A stretch of 64,000 nucleotides of DNA from an uncultured Bacteroidales bacterium (GCA_900318275.1 ONJY01000007.1:79739-143738); one strand, 5' to 3'. Positions 52,967 to 61,646 are shown, numbered from the stretch's first letter. The notes: generated by a model not told the origin, from the letters alone. A program made the numbers and translations.

Positions 52967-54166
52967 ATGAAAGTTTTAGTAACTGGAGCGAAAGGTTTCG
53001 TGGGCAAGAACTTATGTGCTGCCCTCAAGAACATTCGCGATAATAAAGATAGACGTTTCCCAGAGTTGAAGATTGAAGAAATCTTTGAGTATGACTTGGA
53101 CAGCACCCCCGAGGAGTTGGATCAGTGGTGTGCTGAAGCGGACTTTGTGTTCAATTTGGCTGGCGTGAATCGCCCGCAGAATCAAGAGGAATTCATGCAG
53201 GGCAACTTTGGCTTTGCCAGCACCTTGCTAGACACGCTGGTGCTCCATAATAACATCTGCCCCGTGATGCTCAGCAGCAGTCAGCAAGCCTCTTTGACTG
53301 GCCGCTTCGGAAATAGTGAGTATGGCCGTAGCAAGAGAGCAGGGGAGGATTTGTTTCTCACTTATGGCAAAGACGCGGGCGCTGCGGTGAAGGTGTACCG
53401 ATTTCCGAATTTGTTCGGTAAGTGGTGCCGTCCAAACTACAACTCGGCAGTTGCTACCTTCTGTAACGCCTTTGCCAACGACCTGCCTTATACGGTGAAT
53501 GACCCCAGCGTAGAGCTAGAGTTGCTGTATATTGATGATTTGGTCGATGAGATGATTGCGTGCTTGGAAGGCAAAGAGCACCATTGTGAGTTTGATGGAC
53601 TCGATGTGCTTCCGAAGGAAGATGGGCGCTACTGCTATTGCCCCGTTACGCACAAAGTGACGCTGGGCGAGATTGTGGAGCTGCTGAAGAGCTTTGCAGA
53701 ACAGCCGAAGACCCTGATGATACCGGAGATTCCTGCAGGCAGCTTTGCCAAGAAACTCTACTCTACGTATCTCTCATATCTCCCGAAAGAGAAGGTGGCA
53801 TTCCCGTTGAAGATGAATGTCGATGACCGTGGGTCGTTTACCGAGTTGGTTCACACTCTTAATTGCGGCCAAGTTAGCATCAATATCTCCAAGCCCGGCA
53901 TCACAAAGGGACAGCATTGGCACAATACCAAATGGGAGTTTTTCATCGTTGTCTCGGGCCACGGACTAATTCAAGAACGCAAATTGGGTACCGATGAGGT
54001 GATAGAGTTTGAAGTGAGTGGTGACAACATCCAATGCATCCACATGCTTCCTGGATATACCCACAACATCATCAACCTCAGCGACACTGAGAATCTGGTA
54101 ACCGTAATGTACTGTAACGAGGTTTTTGATCCAGAGAAGCCAGATACTTTCTTTGAAAAAGTATAA
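52967..54166 (+). CDS. fnlB: CapF/WbjC-type reductase with cupin domain (UDP-L-FucNAc step 2)
   Basis: 399 residues: N-terminal SDR domain (VLVTGAKGFVGKNLCAAL at 3-20, NLAGVNRPQ near 66, NSEYGRSKRAGEDLF near 117 with Tyr-x3-Lys) and C-terminal cupin domain from about 290 with KPGITKGQHWHNTKWEFF and VSGHGLIQER. In CapF the cupin part epimerises C3 and the SDR part reduces C4, giving UDP-N-acetyl-L-talosamine-type intermediate before FnlC acts. ATG 52967 is chosen because the glycine-rich strand follows at once. Confidence 0.92.
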   Translation: MKVLVTGAKGFVGKNLCAALKNIRDNKDRRFPELKIEEIFEYDLDSTPEELDQWCAEADFVFNLAGVNRPQNQEEFMQGNFGFASTLLDTLVLHNNICPVMLSSSQQASLTGRFGNSEYGRSKRAGEDLFLTYGKDAGAAVKVYRFPNLFGKWCRPNYNSAVATFCNAFANDLPYTVNDPSVELELLYIDDLVDEMIACLEGKEHHCEFDGLDVLPKEDGRYCYCPVTHKVTLGEIVELLKSFAEQPKTLMIPEIPAGSFAKKLYSTYLSYLPKEKVAFPLKMNVDDRGSFTELVHTLNCGQVSINISKPGITKGQHWHNTKWEFFIVVSGHGLIQERKLGTDEVIEFEVSGDNIQCIHMLPGYTHNIINLSDTENLVTVMYCNEVFDPEKPDTFFEKV

Positions 54167-54404
54167 TTAAAAAACCTCTTAGAGTAAAAGAGAGTTCTGC
54201 TCGGCACTCTCGTTCAGCCTCGATGTCGAGAGTTCCCGTTTGCGAATGAACCGACGAACGAGCGAGAGGATAGACCAAGCAGGCTTGGACTATCCCAAGC
54301 GAGGAGGAGGAAAAGTTAAGCTTAATTTCAATTTCCATCAGTCGCTAGAGTGGAAAACAAAATTGATGAAAGGTTGTTTGTGACATTTTTGTAAAAATAA
54401 TGTT
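54167..54404. other. Palindromic intergenic element
   Basis: Contains a near-perfect inverted repeat GATAGACCAAGC / GCTTGGACTATC (54269-54280 and 54283-54294) and CTCGATGTCGAG (54219-54230). Looks like another member of the window's dispersed palindromic sequences. No gene. Confidence 0.6.
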
Positions 54405-55382
54405 GTGAAGAATAAAGAAGATATCGAAGTTCGGAAAGTTCTATCGGGTATTACAAAAAACCTTGCTAACAAACGATGGGATTGTATTGTTGCTGGCTGC
54501 GACCAAAAAGCGATTAATAGTCACTTGTTGCAGAGGCATGGCATATTAAACCATATTGTTGAAAATGGGCACTGCTATGAATTGAGAGAAACCGACGTAT
54601 TTAGTTGGACAAAAGACCAACCTCCAGTTGCCTTTAAGAAATGTGGGCTTCAAAATGCCATTTCGCTTCCTATTTTCTGCAATCATCACGATACTGAACT
54701 TTTTAAACAAATAGAAACGGATGCTGCCGATTATGGTGACTATCATAATCAATTGTTATTGAGTTATCGTACGCTTTGTGGAGAAATCAGGAGAAAAGAG
54801 TTGGTGGTTGAACGTTATAAACGATATTTGAACTCTAACATTCTAAAGGCCTATCGTGAAGATTATTTGAATATTTTGCCTGGGGCAATTAATGGCAATA
54901 TAGTTGGATTAAGAGATCTTTATTACTATAAGGATTTGTTGGAGATAGAGTTGGTTAATCCTACTGATAATTTTTACTTTGTGCATCATACTTACCCAAT
55001 CAAAGGGCTATACGCATCCTCTTCTTTCACCATAGCTACAGCAGAAGAAACGGCTGATACAGTAGAAGTGTTAGACGATTGTTTCGGTCACGTCATTCCT
55101 AATGGAGAGAATACAGAGTTTGTGTTTGGATATCATAAAGATCATGTAAATGATTTGATTCTTGACTTTGTAAATGGGTGGGGTGGACTTGATAAAGAGC
55201 AATTGGGAGAAAGGCTCACTGGGTGGTTTACGCTTATAGAAAGTTGGGGTATGGCTCCAAATTTGTATGATAGAATCAGAAAAGACGACTTGGCCCGATA
55301 TTTCGAACTACTGGAAAATTCATTTTTATGCGTAAGGCAAAATCCTAAAGTTGGTTTTAATATGTTTTCCGGGCTATTATAG
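54405..55382 (+). CDS. Hypothetical protein with N-terminal C2H2-like zinc motif
   Basis: 325 residues, no known family. C27-x4-C32-x7-H40-x4-H45 (CIVAGCDQKAINSHLLQRH) would bind one zinc ion, and a second Cys-His cluster CNHHDTELF follows near residue 90. The middle is helical and charged, and the end carries LDKEQLGERLTGWFTLIESWG. Zinc-finger plus long unknown domain suggests a nucleic acid-binding protein; a defence role is possible since the next genes are ATPase-type. Starts with GTG at 54405. It is AT-rich relative to fnlB. Confidence 0.6.
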   Translation: MKNKEDIEVRKVLSGITKNLANKRWDCIVAGCDQKAINSHLLQRHGILNHIVENGHCYELRETDVFSWTKDQPPVAFKKCGLQNAISLPIFCNHHDTELFKQIETDAADYGDYHNQLLLSYRTLCGEIRRKELVVERYKRYLNSNILKAYREDYLNILPGAINGNIVGLRDLYYYKDLLEIELVNPTDNFYFVHHTYPIKGLYASSSFTIATAEETADTVEVLDDCFGHVIPNGENTEFVFGYHKDHVNDLILDFVNGWGGLDKEQLGERLTGWFTLIESWGMAPNLYDRIRKDDLARYFELLENSFLCVRQNPKVGFNMFSGLL

Positions 55383-55745
55383 ACTTGGTTGAGGCTGCGG
55401 ATGAACTATAACTTTCATTAGTCGTTGGAAGAATAATGGTTCATGGTGAATGGTCTAATTTTGGTTTGCTCCATAAAGTCGCAGACCGTGACCGGAGGTC
55501 AGGCAGCATGGTTCATGGTTAATGGCTAATGGTTCATGATTAATGCTGAAGATAATGTTTATGCTTTTATTGAGTAAACTCTACATTTAATTATTAATTA
55601 AAAATTGATTTAGATATTAAATTAGATATTAATTCTGAAAATAGAAAATAAAATCCTGCGATTATGGCTGGTTTTTTTTCTAGTAATGAAAATAAATCTA
55701 GAATTTAACAGTTGTTAGACAACTTATCCTGAAAATTTGGAAAAA
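55383..55745. repeat. ATGGTTC heptamers and AT-rich spacer
   Basis: No gene seen. ATGGTTC/ATGGTTA heptamers at about 55436-55460 and 55506-55540, an inverted copy of the 27-bp GCTGCCTGACC repeat (55481-55507), then about 200 bases of AT-rich sequence with no clear promoter. Confidence 0.75.
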
Positions 55746-56435
55746 ATGGCTGACCTGCAAGGTGTGAAAAGAAATATAACCGATATGGCCATAGTATGTA
55801 CTGAGAAACAGTTTGCAGACTTATGTGCCAAAGATTCGGCAATGCTCACTAAAGAATATGTGAGGCTTGATGCAAAACAAGTCAGGGGTGAATTATGTGG
55901 AGGCGTTGCTGTTGGAGCATTGAAGCCAGGCAGCGTAGCCGTGGTGACGAAAGGCTGCTCTGCACACTACCTCGCCTTCTTGTTATGCTCTTTGCCCGGG
56001 CAATTGTTTTTGTTTGGGCAGAAGTTCAATGTACTGGCAAAGACGACAATTAATAAGAAAATTGTGAGTACATTCACGGTATTTGATGTTGGGAAAGAGT
56101 CAGAAAGGGCATATGAGACAGCAGAGGTTCTGAAAGAAACGGCTTACGTTCAGTACTTAGACCATAAGGAAGATTTGAATTATGAGCGCTTGTATCGACT
56201 TATATCTGACTTGTGTGATATGCTGGCATTGGAGCTTTATGCTCATCCTTTATTTGAGGAGAAAGGTATTTTTATATTGGAAAATTGGAAGGCTGTACTT
56301 GTACAGCAAGATCAAGAAGAGAAAATAATTATAAAGGCTTTGATGGCACTTTCTGACAGTAAAAGTCCGTTGAGGAACGAGATAATGAAGGCACATATCT
56401 TGGTTCAAGATGTGAATGATTACATAAAAAGGTAA
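55746..56435 (+). CDS. HsdS-TRD-like partner of the SMC-type ATPase
   Basis: 229 residues of no named family. The segment LKPGSVAVVTKGCSAHYLAFLL near 61-82 (motif PGSVAVVTKGCSAHY) followed by LFLFGQKFNVLAKTTINKKI near 90-109 (motif TTINKKIVSTF) has the layout of one target-recognition half of type I restriction HsdS subunits (a GD-like turn, YL helix, GS..IN. lysine loop). The C-terminal half is helical. It ends 6 nt before the ATPase gene and is probably co-translated, so the pair could recognise DNA and act through the ATPase. Start ATG 55746; TTG 55737 is possible. Inference from pattern only. Confidence 0.5.
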   Translation: MADLQGVKRNITDMAIVCTEKQFADLCAKDSAMLTKEYVRLDAKQVRGELCGGVAVGALKPGSVAVVTKGCSAHYLAFLLCSLPGQLFLFGQKFNVLAKTTINKKIVSTFTVFDVGKESERAYETAEVLKETAYVQYLDHKEDLNYERLYRLISDLCDMLALELYAHPLFEEKGIFILENWKAVLVQQDQEEKIIIKALMALSDSKSPLRNEIMKAHILVQDVNDYIKR

Positions 56436-56441
56436 AAGATA

Positions 56442-58358
56442 ATGGCATGGAAGATAAATAAGATGACCATTGAGAACTTCAAGTTCTTTTTGGAACCGTT
56501 TGTTATTGAACCTAAAGGCAAGCATGTGTTGATGTATGGCGAAAACGGCAGTGGCAAGAGTTCCATCTATTGGGCTGCATACACCCATTTCCAAAGTTGC
56601 CTGAAACAAACTGATGATGCAGGGAAGTATTTCAAAAAAGACCATTCGGACAACTTGGTCAATCTATATGACACAAGGAATCGCCGTTCGGGCATCGAAA
56701 TAGAATTTGTTAAACCTGAAACATTACAGACCCGGAGCTATACTGACGGAAGCTGGGCAATAAACACAAACGCCGATGACTTTGTTCGCTTGAGTACATT
56801 TGCCAGCGACTTTATGAACTATAAGTTCCTGTCAGCCATCTTTGATTTCAAGAACAGCCGCCCCGTTGATCTGTTCAAGATTTTCGAGGATGAGATTTTT
56901 CCATTTATCCCGCTTGGAGCACCAAGATATGACTTGGATGGCACTGTGACTAGTGAAACCAGTGCAGAACAGTGGTGGCGATATATTGAGTCATGCTATT
57001 ATACTACAGGAGTGCTGAACAGGCGGTCCTCAGGCGGTGTGTTTGTACATGATGAGAAATGGCAGGCATATCAAAACTTGATTGCCGACTTCAATCGAAG
57101 ATTGCAAAACCTGCTGACCGACATTGCCAATGAAGCCAACACTAAACTGCAGGAACAGAAGATGCCTGTAAGTGTGAAGCTTACTCTTGAAAAGGTGCAG
57201 TTTGACAAGAAAGTTCCATTGTCGACAAGATCTTATGATGGTGAATTTTACCCTCCTCACATTATTTTGACAGCACAGCTGCTTGATTCTGATGGCAGCC
57301 CTGTGTCGCCAATAGAGATTAAGCATCCTCGTTCATTCTTCAACGAGGCGAAACTTACCCGAATGGCCTTGGCCTTGCGGCTGGCCATATTCGACCGGAA
57401 ATACCAGGGTGACGATTGCGCAAAGGTGATATTTGTAGATGACCTCTTGATTAGCCTTGACATGTCGAACCGTTTGATGGTGGTTCGGGAATTGTTGAAC
57501 TACGCCAATCGCTATCAGATGTTTATCTTTACGCATGATCGTGCATTCTATGACCTTATTTACGACTCAATAGCCCAGCGTAACGCATCGAATGAATGGT
57601 GCTATTATGAAATGTATGCCATTGATGAGCAAGTGAGTGATGGACAAGTGCCCGAGCCATGGATTAAAGTAAAGCAGAATTATATGCAACAAGCCAGGTC
57701 GTTTTTCTCTGATTACGAGTATCACGCTTCGGCCAACAGTCTTCGTAAAGAATGTGAAAAACAGTTGCTCAGGCTATACCCTCGCAATTGGACAATATTT
57801 CCCAAAGCAGATGGAACGGTAAGTGTTTTGAATCTGAACGGGCTTGACCAAAAATTGAACCAGTTTTATGACCGTTTTGGTACAGAAAGTATTTTTACGC
57901 CTAACATTGACCAGTATAGAAGCAGAATCCTAAATCCGGCCTCACATAACGACAGCAAGGCTAAAGTTTTCCGCTCGGAGTTGATACTGGCTATTGATGA
58001 GATATCGCAGTTTGAAAAGATCAACAAGTTGCGTCTTTCGGCGGAGAACGATGTTTCGCAACGTGAGTTTGTTCTGGAAATGGACAATAGCACAAAGCAT
58101 GTTGTTATAGTAATTGTTCCGTTGGAGGAATGGTACAAGTTGGAGTATGAGGGTAACACTTATTTTGAGAACATAGAAGTAAAAGTGAAAAGTTATACTG
58201 GCTTCAACCCAGGAACTGATAAACTTGAGATCAGGAAACTATGGCGTGACACATGTCGGTTTATAGGCATTATACCAGAAACAGCATTTCCTGCAATGGA
58301 GACTGTGATAAAAGACAAGAATACGGGTGTGCTGTTAAGAGATTTACCTGTTGTATAA
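56442..58358 (+). CDS. SMC/RecF-type ATPase of a two-gene module
   Basis: 638 residues. Walker A VLMYGENGSGKSSIYW near 30-45, a signature-like helix FFNEAKLTRMALALRLA near 299-315, Walker B KVIFVDDLLISLDMSNR near 328-344 and the H-switch FIFTHDRAFYDLI near 361-373. The coiled arm between Walker A and B is short. A C-terminal domain of about 260 residues is of unknown type. Similar ATPases drive antiphage systems (Septu, Lamassu, ABC-3C); the HsdS-like partner 6 nt upstream is unlike the known ones that I can recall. Not in the polysaccharide pathway by any sign. Confidence 0.75.
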   Translation: MAWKINKMTIENFKFFLEPFVIEPKGKHVLMYGENGSGKSSIYWAAYTHFQSCLKQTDDAGKYFKKDHSDNLVNLYDTRNRRSGIEIEFVKPETLQTRSYTDGSWAINTNADDFVRLSTFASDFMNYKFLSAIFDFKNSRPVDLFKIFEDEIFPFIPLGAPRYDLDGTVTSETSAEQWWRYIESCYYTTGVLNRRSSGGVFVHDEKWQAYQNLIADFNRRLQNLLTDIANEANTKLQEQKMPVSVKLTLEKVQFDKKVPLSTRSYDGEFYPPHIILTAQLLDSDGSPVSPIEIKHPRSFFNEAKLTRMALALRLAIFDRKYQGDDCAKVIFVDDLLISLDMSNRLMVVRELLNYANRYQMFIFTHDRAFYDLIYDSIAQRNASNEWCYYEMYAIDEQVSDGQVPEPWIKVKQNYMQQARSFFSDYEYHASANSLRKECEKQLLRLYPRNWTIFPKADGTVSVLNLNGLDQKLNQFYDRFGTESIFTPNIDQYRSRILNPASHNDSKAKVFRSELILAIDEISQFEKINKLRLSAENDVSQREFVLEMDNSTKHVVIVIVPLEEWYKLEYEGNTYFENIEVKVKSYTGFNPGTDKLEIRKLWRDTCRFIGIIPETAFPAMETVIKDKNTGVLLRDLPVV

Positions 58359-58366
58359 TATATTTG
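58359..58366 (+). promoter_or_regulatory. Possible -7 box before the second aminotransferase
   Basis: TATATTTG lies 28 nt before ATG 58395. The -33 region is weak. It might let the last gene of the locus be transcribed separately. Confidence 0.35.
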
Positions 58367-58394
58367 TAAACGATAGTAACTAAAACAACATATT

Positions 58395-59678
58395 ATGTCA
58401 GAAAGAAAAACGATTTACCTGTGCCTTGCGCACATGAGTGAGGAAGGTTGGGAACAGAAATATGTGAAAGAGGCATTCGACACGAACTGGGTGGTGCCGA
58501 TGGGACCGAATGTCAATGCGTTTGAACAAAGTCTGGCGGACTTTGTTAACCATAACGATAACGCTAACGATAACTTGGATAGGAAGGTGGTGTGCCTGAG
58601 TGCAGGTACGGCAGCAGTGCATCTGGCGCTGATAGCTTGTGGTGTGAAGGCGGGGGACGAGGTGCTGGTGCAGAGCTACACGTTCTGCGCAAGTTCGCAC
58701 CCAATAACCTATCTGGGGGCGAAGCCGGTGTTCGTGGGTTCTGAGAAAGATACGTGGAATATGGATCCCGTGCTGCTGGAAAAGGCCATTCTTGACCGCA
58801 AGGCAAAGACGGGCAAGTATCCGAAAGCTATTGTGCCGGTGGCACTTTACGGAATGCCTTACCAGATTGACAAGATTATGGCTATCGCTGAGAAATACGG
58901 CATTCCTGTTATTGAAGACGCCGCCGAGGGCATGGGGTCGCGTTTCAATGGACAAGTATTGGGCACCTTTGGCAAGTACGGCGTGCTGAGCTTCAACGGC
59001 AACAAGATGATTACCACCAGCGGTGGTGGCGCGCTGATTTGCCGCACGCCGGAAGATGCCAACGAGATTATGTGGTATGCCACTCAGGCTCGCGATGCGT
59101 ATCCCTACTACCAGCATACGGCCATCGGCTACAACTACCGCATGAGTAACGTGTGTGCAGGTATCGGACGCGGCCAGATGAAAGTGCTGGATGCGCATAT
59201 CGCGCATCATAAGCACGTGCAGGCGCTGTATGAAGAGCTGCTGAAGGACGTTCCTGGGGTTCATATACATAAGCAGCCTGCTGATCCTCGCTATGATGCG
59301 AACTTCTGGCTGTGTGCTGCAACGCTCGACCCGGAGGTGCGGATTCAGGGACAGGAGAATGCTTACAAAGAGGTCATCAAGACAGCGGTGGGTGGTGCTG
59401 CGGGGGTGATTCATCAGGTGGATTCGGCAACTACGGATTGTCAGCCCAATGAGAACGTGGAGGCTCTGCGTGTTTTTATGCTGGGCAAGAAGATTGAGGC
59501 GCGCCCCACGTGGAAACCCATGCATAAGCAGCCGGTGTATGCTGGGGCTCCTGTGTATACCAATGGCATCGAGGAAGAGCTGTTTAAGGTCGGCTTCTGT
59601 CTGCCCGCCGGGCCGTATGTGAGCGATGATGACGTTAGGTATATTGTGGAGAGTATCAAGGAGGCGATAGAAAGGTAA
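58395..59678 (+). CDS. DegT/DnrJ/EryC1/StrS aminotransferase (copy 2)
   Basis: 427-residue PLP-dependent sugar aminotransferase, near-twin of the enzyme at 21923-23176. It has SAGTAAVHLALIACGV, VIEDAAEGMGSRFNG and the PLP lysine in SFNGNKMITTSGGGA near 197-211. It carries a 9-residue insert near residue 55 (NHNDNANDN), absent from copy 1. The locus thus has two enzymes able to aminate a 4-keto sugar, one near each end. It is followed by a strong terminator and ends the plus-strand locus. GC is higher than the neighbouring ATPase gene. Confidence 0.93.
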   Translation: MSERKTIYLCLAHMSEEGWEQKYVKEAFDTNWVVPMGPNVNAFEQSLADFVNHNDNANDNLDRKVVCLSAGTAAVHLALIACGVKAGDEVLVQSYTFCASSHPITYLGAKPVFVGSEKDTWNMDPVLLEKAILDRKAKTGKYPKAIVPVALYGMPYQIDKIMAIAEKYGIPVIEDAAEGMGSRFNGQVLGTFGKYGVLSFNGNKMITTSGGGALICRTPEDANEIMWYATQARDAYPYYQHTAIGYNYRMSNVCAGIGRGQMKVLDAHIAHHKHVQALYEELLKDVPGVHIHKQPADPRYDANFWLCAATLDPEVRIQGQENAYKEVIKTAVGGAAGVIHQVDSATTDCQPNENVEALRVFMLGKKIEARPTWKPMHKQPVYAGAPVYTNGIEEELFKVGFCLPAGPYVSDDDVRYIVESIKEAIER

Positions 59679-59788
59679 TGGTTTCAGGATTCAAGTTCAG
59701 GATTCAAGGCGCCCTTGCGTGGCGTAGCTTATAGAGCTGGGTCGCCGTAACCCTTTTGATATAATATATTTACTCGGCAGTATAGGAA

Positions 59789-59818
59789 AAGAGACCTTTC
59801 GGGGTCTCTTTTTTTTTT
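59789..59818 (+). terminator. Terminator of the polysaccharide locus
   Basis: AGAGACC/GGTCTCT 7-bp stem with a TTTCGG loop and ten T. It ends the run of plus-strand genes that began near 20.2 kb. Confidence 0.93.
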
Positions 59819-59930
59819 GTGCCTGTGGATAACTTTTCGTGAAATTATTTTTTTTACAATGCGACTAATTGTCCGACCGAGGGTTGCGACAAATAGCAGC
59901 CCCCGTAACTGCACTGTTGGTATCTTTTCC

Positions 59931-59961
59931 TTTGCCGGTCGGGAAATGTTGTGTAATTTTG
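59931..59961 (+). promoter_or_regulatory. Promoter with structured leader before the coiled-coil gene
   Basis: TTTG at 59931-59934, 19 nt, TAATTTTG at 59954-59961. Transcription would begin near 59968. The roughly 120-nt leader can fold into an outer stem CAAGAGAG (59980-59987) with CTCTCTTG (60031-60038) and an inner stem GCAAGGT (59997-60003) with ACCTTGC (60011-60017). Confidence 0.6.
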
Positions 59962-60089
59962 TGGGCAGAAAAAACAAAACAAGAGAGCCTCTTGGTGCAA
60001 GGTTGTCAGGACCTTGCGCTTTGTTTCTGTCTCTCTTGAAACTACAATTAATTGATTTATAAATATTTGTATCAAAAACGCAGAAGGTT

Positions 60090-60359
60090 ATGAAGAAACA
60101 AACTACTGATTCGGTAAGGATGATGAGAATCTGCAACAAGGAGTTGGCGGACTTGTTGGCCTCAGGAAAAAAATTGCTGGAGGAGGATTACAAAAAGCTT
60201 AAGACGGAGGCTCTCAAGCTTAAGGCGGAATGCATGGCTCTGCAGGTGCAACTGATGAAAGAAAGGCTGGAGAATGAGAGACTGGAGATGATGATTGGGG
60301 AAATGGATGAGTTGTTGCAGATATTAGAGAAGGAGTGCTCGGAAAATGGAAGACATTAA
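60090..60359 (+). CDS. Small coiled-coil protein
   Basis: 89 residues, almost wholly heptad-patterned and rich in Leu, Lys and Glu (LLEEDYKKLKTEALKLK, then KERLENERLEMMIGEMDELL, the latter given in two parts LENERLEMM and GEMDELLQIL). Predicted dimeric coiled coil, no other domain. It overlaps the next gene by 14 nt, so they form an operon behind the promoter at 59931-59961. Likely a nucleic acid- or partner-binding accessory protein of the mobile region that begins here. Confidence 0.65.
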   Translation: MKKQTTDSVRMMRICNKELADLLASGKKLLEEDYKKLKTEALKLKAECMALQVQLMKERLENERLEMMIGEMDELLQILEKECSENGRH

Positions 60360-60894
60360 TAAAAGAGTCTATGATCTGGAGCAGTGGAAAGCGTTCTTGG
60401 AGAATGCCTTTATTCAAGGCAGGGCTACGGGCTATGCGCTACCGCTGTTGAACCCGCCGGAGAAGGAGGTGGTCGCTTTGCTTCCAGTGGGGAATCTGCC
60501 GCACTTCCGACTTAGGCGGGATGAACGGGAGGTGTTGACGGTACTGCACGGGTTGAAGCACCTGGAATGGCGGCTCCGAAAGGTGAGGCAGGAGGGGGTC
60601 TTTGATGGCGAGGTGACGGAGGACGAGTGGCTGGCTGCACTGAAGGGTCCGGAATATGCCAGAACACCACTGACGCGGAGGATTCCATGGAAGGCGAAAT
60701 ACCTGGTGAAATCATTTGTGATGCAGTATCTTGGCGGCGAGTATGAACTGGCCGAGAAGGTGTTTTGTCTGGCGGATGGAAAGGAGATTACGGGACTGAG
60801 AAACACCAACATATCGAAGAACAAGGAGATGTGTGACGAGCAGACGGGAAAAATAGCCACAGTGATACGGAAAGCAATCAGATTTTCGGACTGA
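60346..60894 (+). CDS. Hypothetical protein of the right accessory region
   Basis: 182 residues, no family recognised. It starts with a short coiled coil (VYDLEQWKAFLENAF) and has a basic helical centre (GLKHLEWRLRKVRQEG, LTRRIPWKAKYLVKSFV) and C-terminal STNISKNKEM-like segment (NTNISKNKEMCDEQTGKI). The basic helices suggest DNA or RNA binding. It is co-translated with the coiled-coil gene and followed by a terminator hairpin. Confidence 0.6.
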   Translation: MEDINKRVYDLEQWKAFLENAFIQGRATGYALPLLNPPEKEVVALLPVGNLPHFRLRRDEREVLTVLHGLKHLEWRLRKVRQEGVFDGEVTEDEWLAALKGPEYARTPLTRRIPWKAKYLVKSFVMQYLGGEYELAEKVFCLADGKEITGLRNTNISKNKEMCDEQTGKIATVIRKAIRFSD

Positions 60895-60943
60895 TTTATG
60901 GACTTAGTCCATTGGTTTCGGACTAAAAAAGACGAGAGCCGAC

Positions 60944-60974
60944 AAAGGGTGTCCCTGCTGAGGGACACCCTTTT
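60944..60974 (+). terminator. Terminator after the 60346 gene
   Basis: 13-bp stem AAAGGGTGTCCCT (60944-60956), GCTG loop and its complement (60961-60973), then T. Confidence 0.85.
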
Positions 60975-61016
60975 ATGTTTACATGAGGATGGCTTTTTGA
61001 TGAATTCTGGACTGGC

Positions 61017-61071
61017 ATGGACTTAAGTCCATTTAAGTCCATTGCCGTGTCGGAAAACCACCATACCTTTG
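61017..61071 (+). promoter_or_regulatory. Promoter overlapped by repeated GGACTTAAGTCC operator-like motif
   Basis: TTG 61042-61044, 19 nt, TACCTTTG 61064-61071. The palindrome TGGACTTAAGTCCA (61018-61031) and a further TTAAGTCCA copy (61032-61040) touch the -33 element; a variant TGGACTTAGTCCA is at 60899-60911. Arrangement fits repression or activation by a dimeric regulator. Confidence 0.6.
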
Positions 61072-61247
61072 CCGCAGATTTCAATCGGGAAAAAGATGCA
61101 GACAGACAATCTTTCCAAATCTTTTAAAATCTGATTGAGAAAAAAACACCGAGAAAAAAAGTATTAACCCGAGTCGAGGCGAGGAGGATGTTCTCGAGTA
61201 AATGGCCAAAGAATCCGTGCTTCCTCTCACCAAAAACTCAAACAAAA

Positions 61248-61646
61248 ATGAAAACAGACAAAACCAACAGCAAAATGACGACAATGGCCGACGGCCTCAT
61301 GACCTTCGGCGAGACCGACAACGGACTCCACACCCTCGACTTCATGTGCACCGAGTGCGTCGAGATGGAACCCTTCCTGGCCGACTGCAAGGTGCAGGGC
61401 ATGCGCGACGGCAACGTCTACATCACCGAGCGCCCTCGCCGCAAGCGCAACAAGGCACTGTTCCGTGAGGACAACAGCACGCTGACGCTGGGCAAAGACG
61501 GCAAGTACTACTTCTGCTTCACCATAGAAAAGAGTGACGTGAAACGTCTGCCAGACCGCCTCGTCTACCAAGCCCTCTCCATCGCCCAGAAGGTGGACCA
61601 CACCATTCTCAAATCCAAAGGTCGCAAAGGCCTCGTAGAGAAATAA
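61248..61646 (+). CDS. Hypothetical protein, accessory region
   Basis: 132 residues, family unknown. Mixed alpha/beta: GLMTFGETDNGLHTLDFM, CVEMEPFLADCKVQG, then a basic loop ERPRRKRNKALFRED and LTLGKDGKYYFCFTIEKSD. No membrane segment or signal peptide. It follows an operator-promoter region and precedes the DUF3987-like gene; genes of this kind often accompany primase modules of Bacteroidota mobile DNA. GC is high, as in the following genes. ATG 61248 is chosen as the first methionine before the conserved-looking part. Confidence 0.65.
   Translation: MKTDKTNSKMTTMADGLMTFGETDNGLHTLDFMCTECVEMEPFLADCKVQGMRDGNVYITERPRRKRNKALFREDNSTLTLGKDGKYYFCFTIEKSDVKRLPDRLVYQALSIAQKVDHTILKSKGRKGLVEK

Larger units (their letters stand above)
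60895..61247. other. Regulatory gap: terminator, operator-like palindromes, promoter
   Basis: No gene. It holds a 13-bp stem terminator, GGACTTAGTCC and GGACTTAAGTCC palindromes, a consensus promoter and a leader of about 170 nt before ATG 61248. Details are in the separate entries. Confidence 0.75.

Noticed and set aside
58398-59525. Minus-strand frame of 375 codons over the second aminotransferase
   Set aside because: Antisense shadow of a conserved PLP enzyme.
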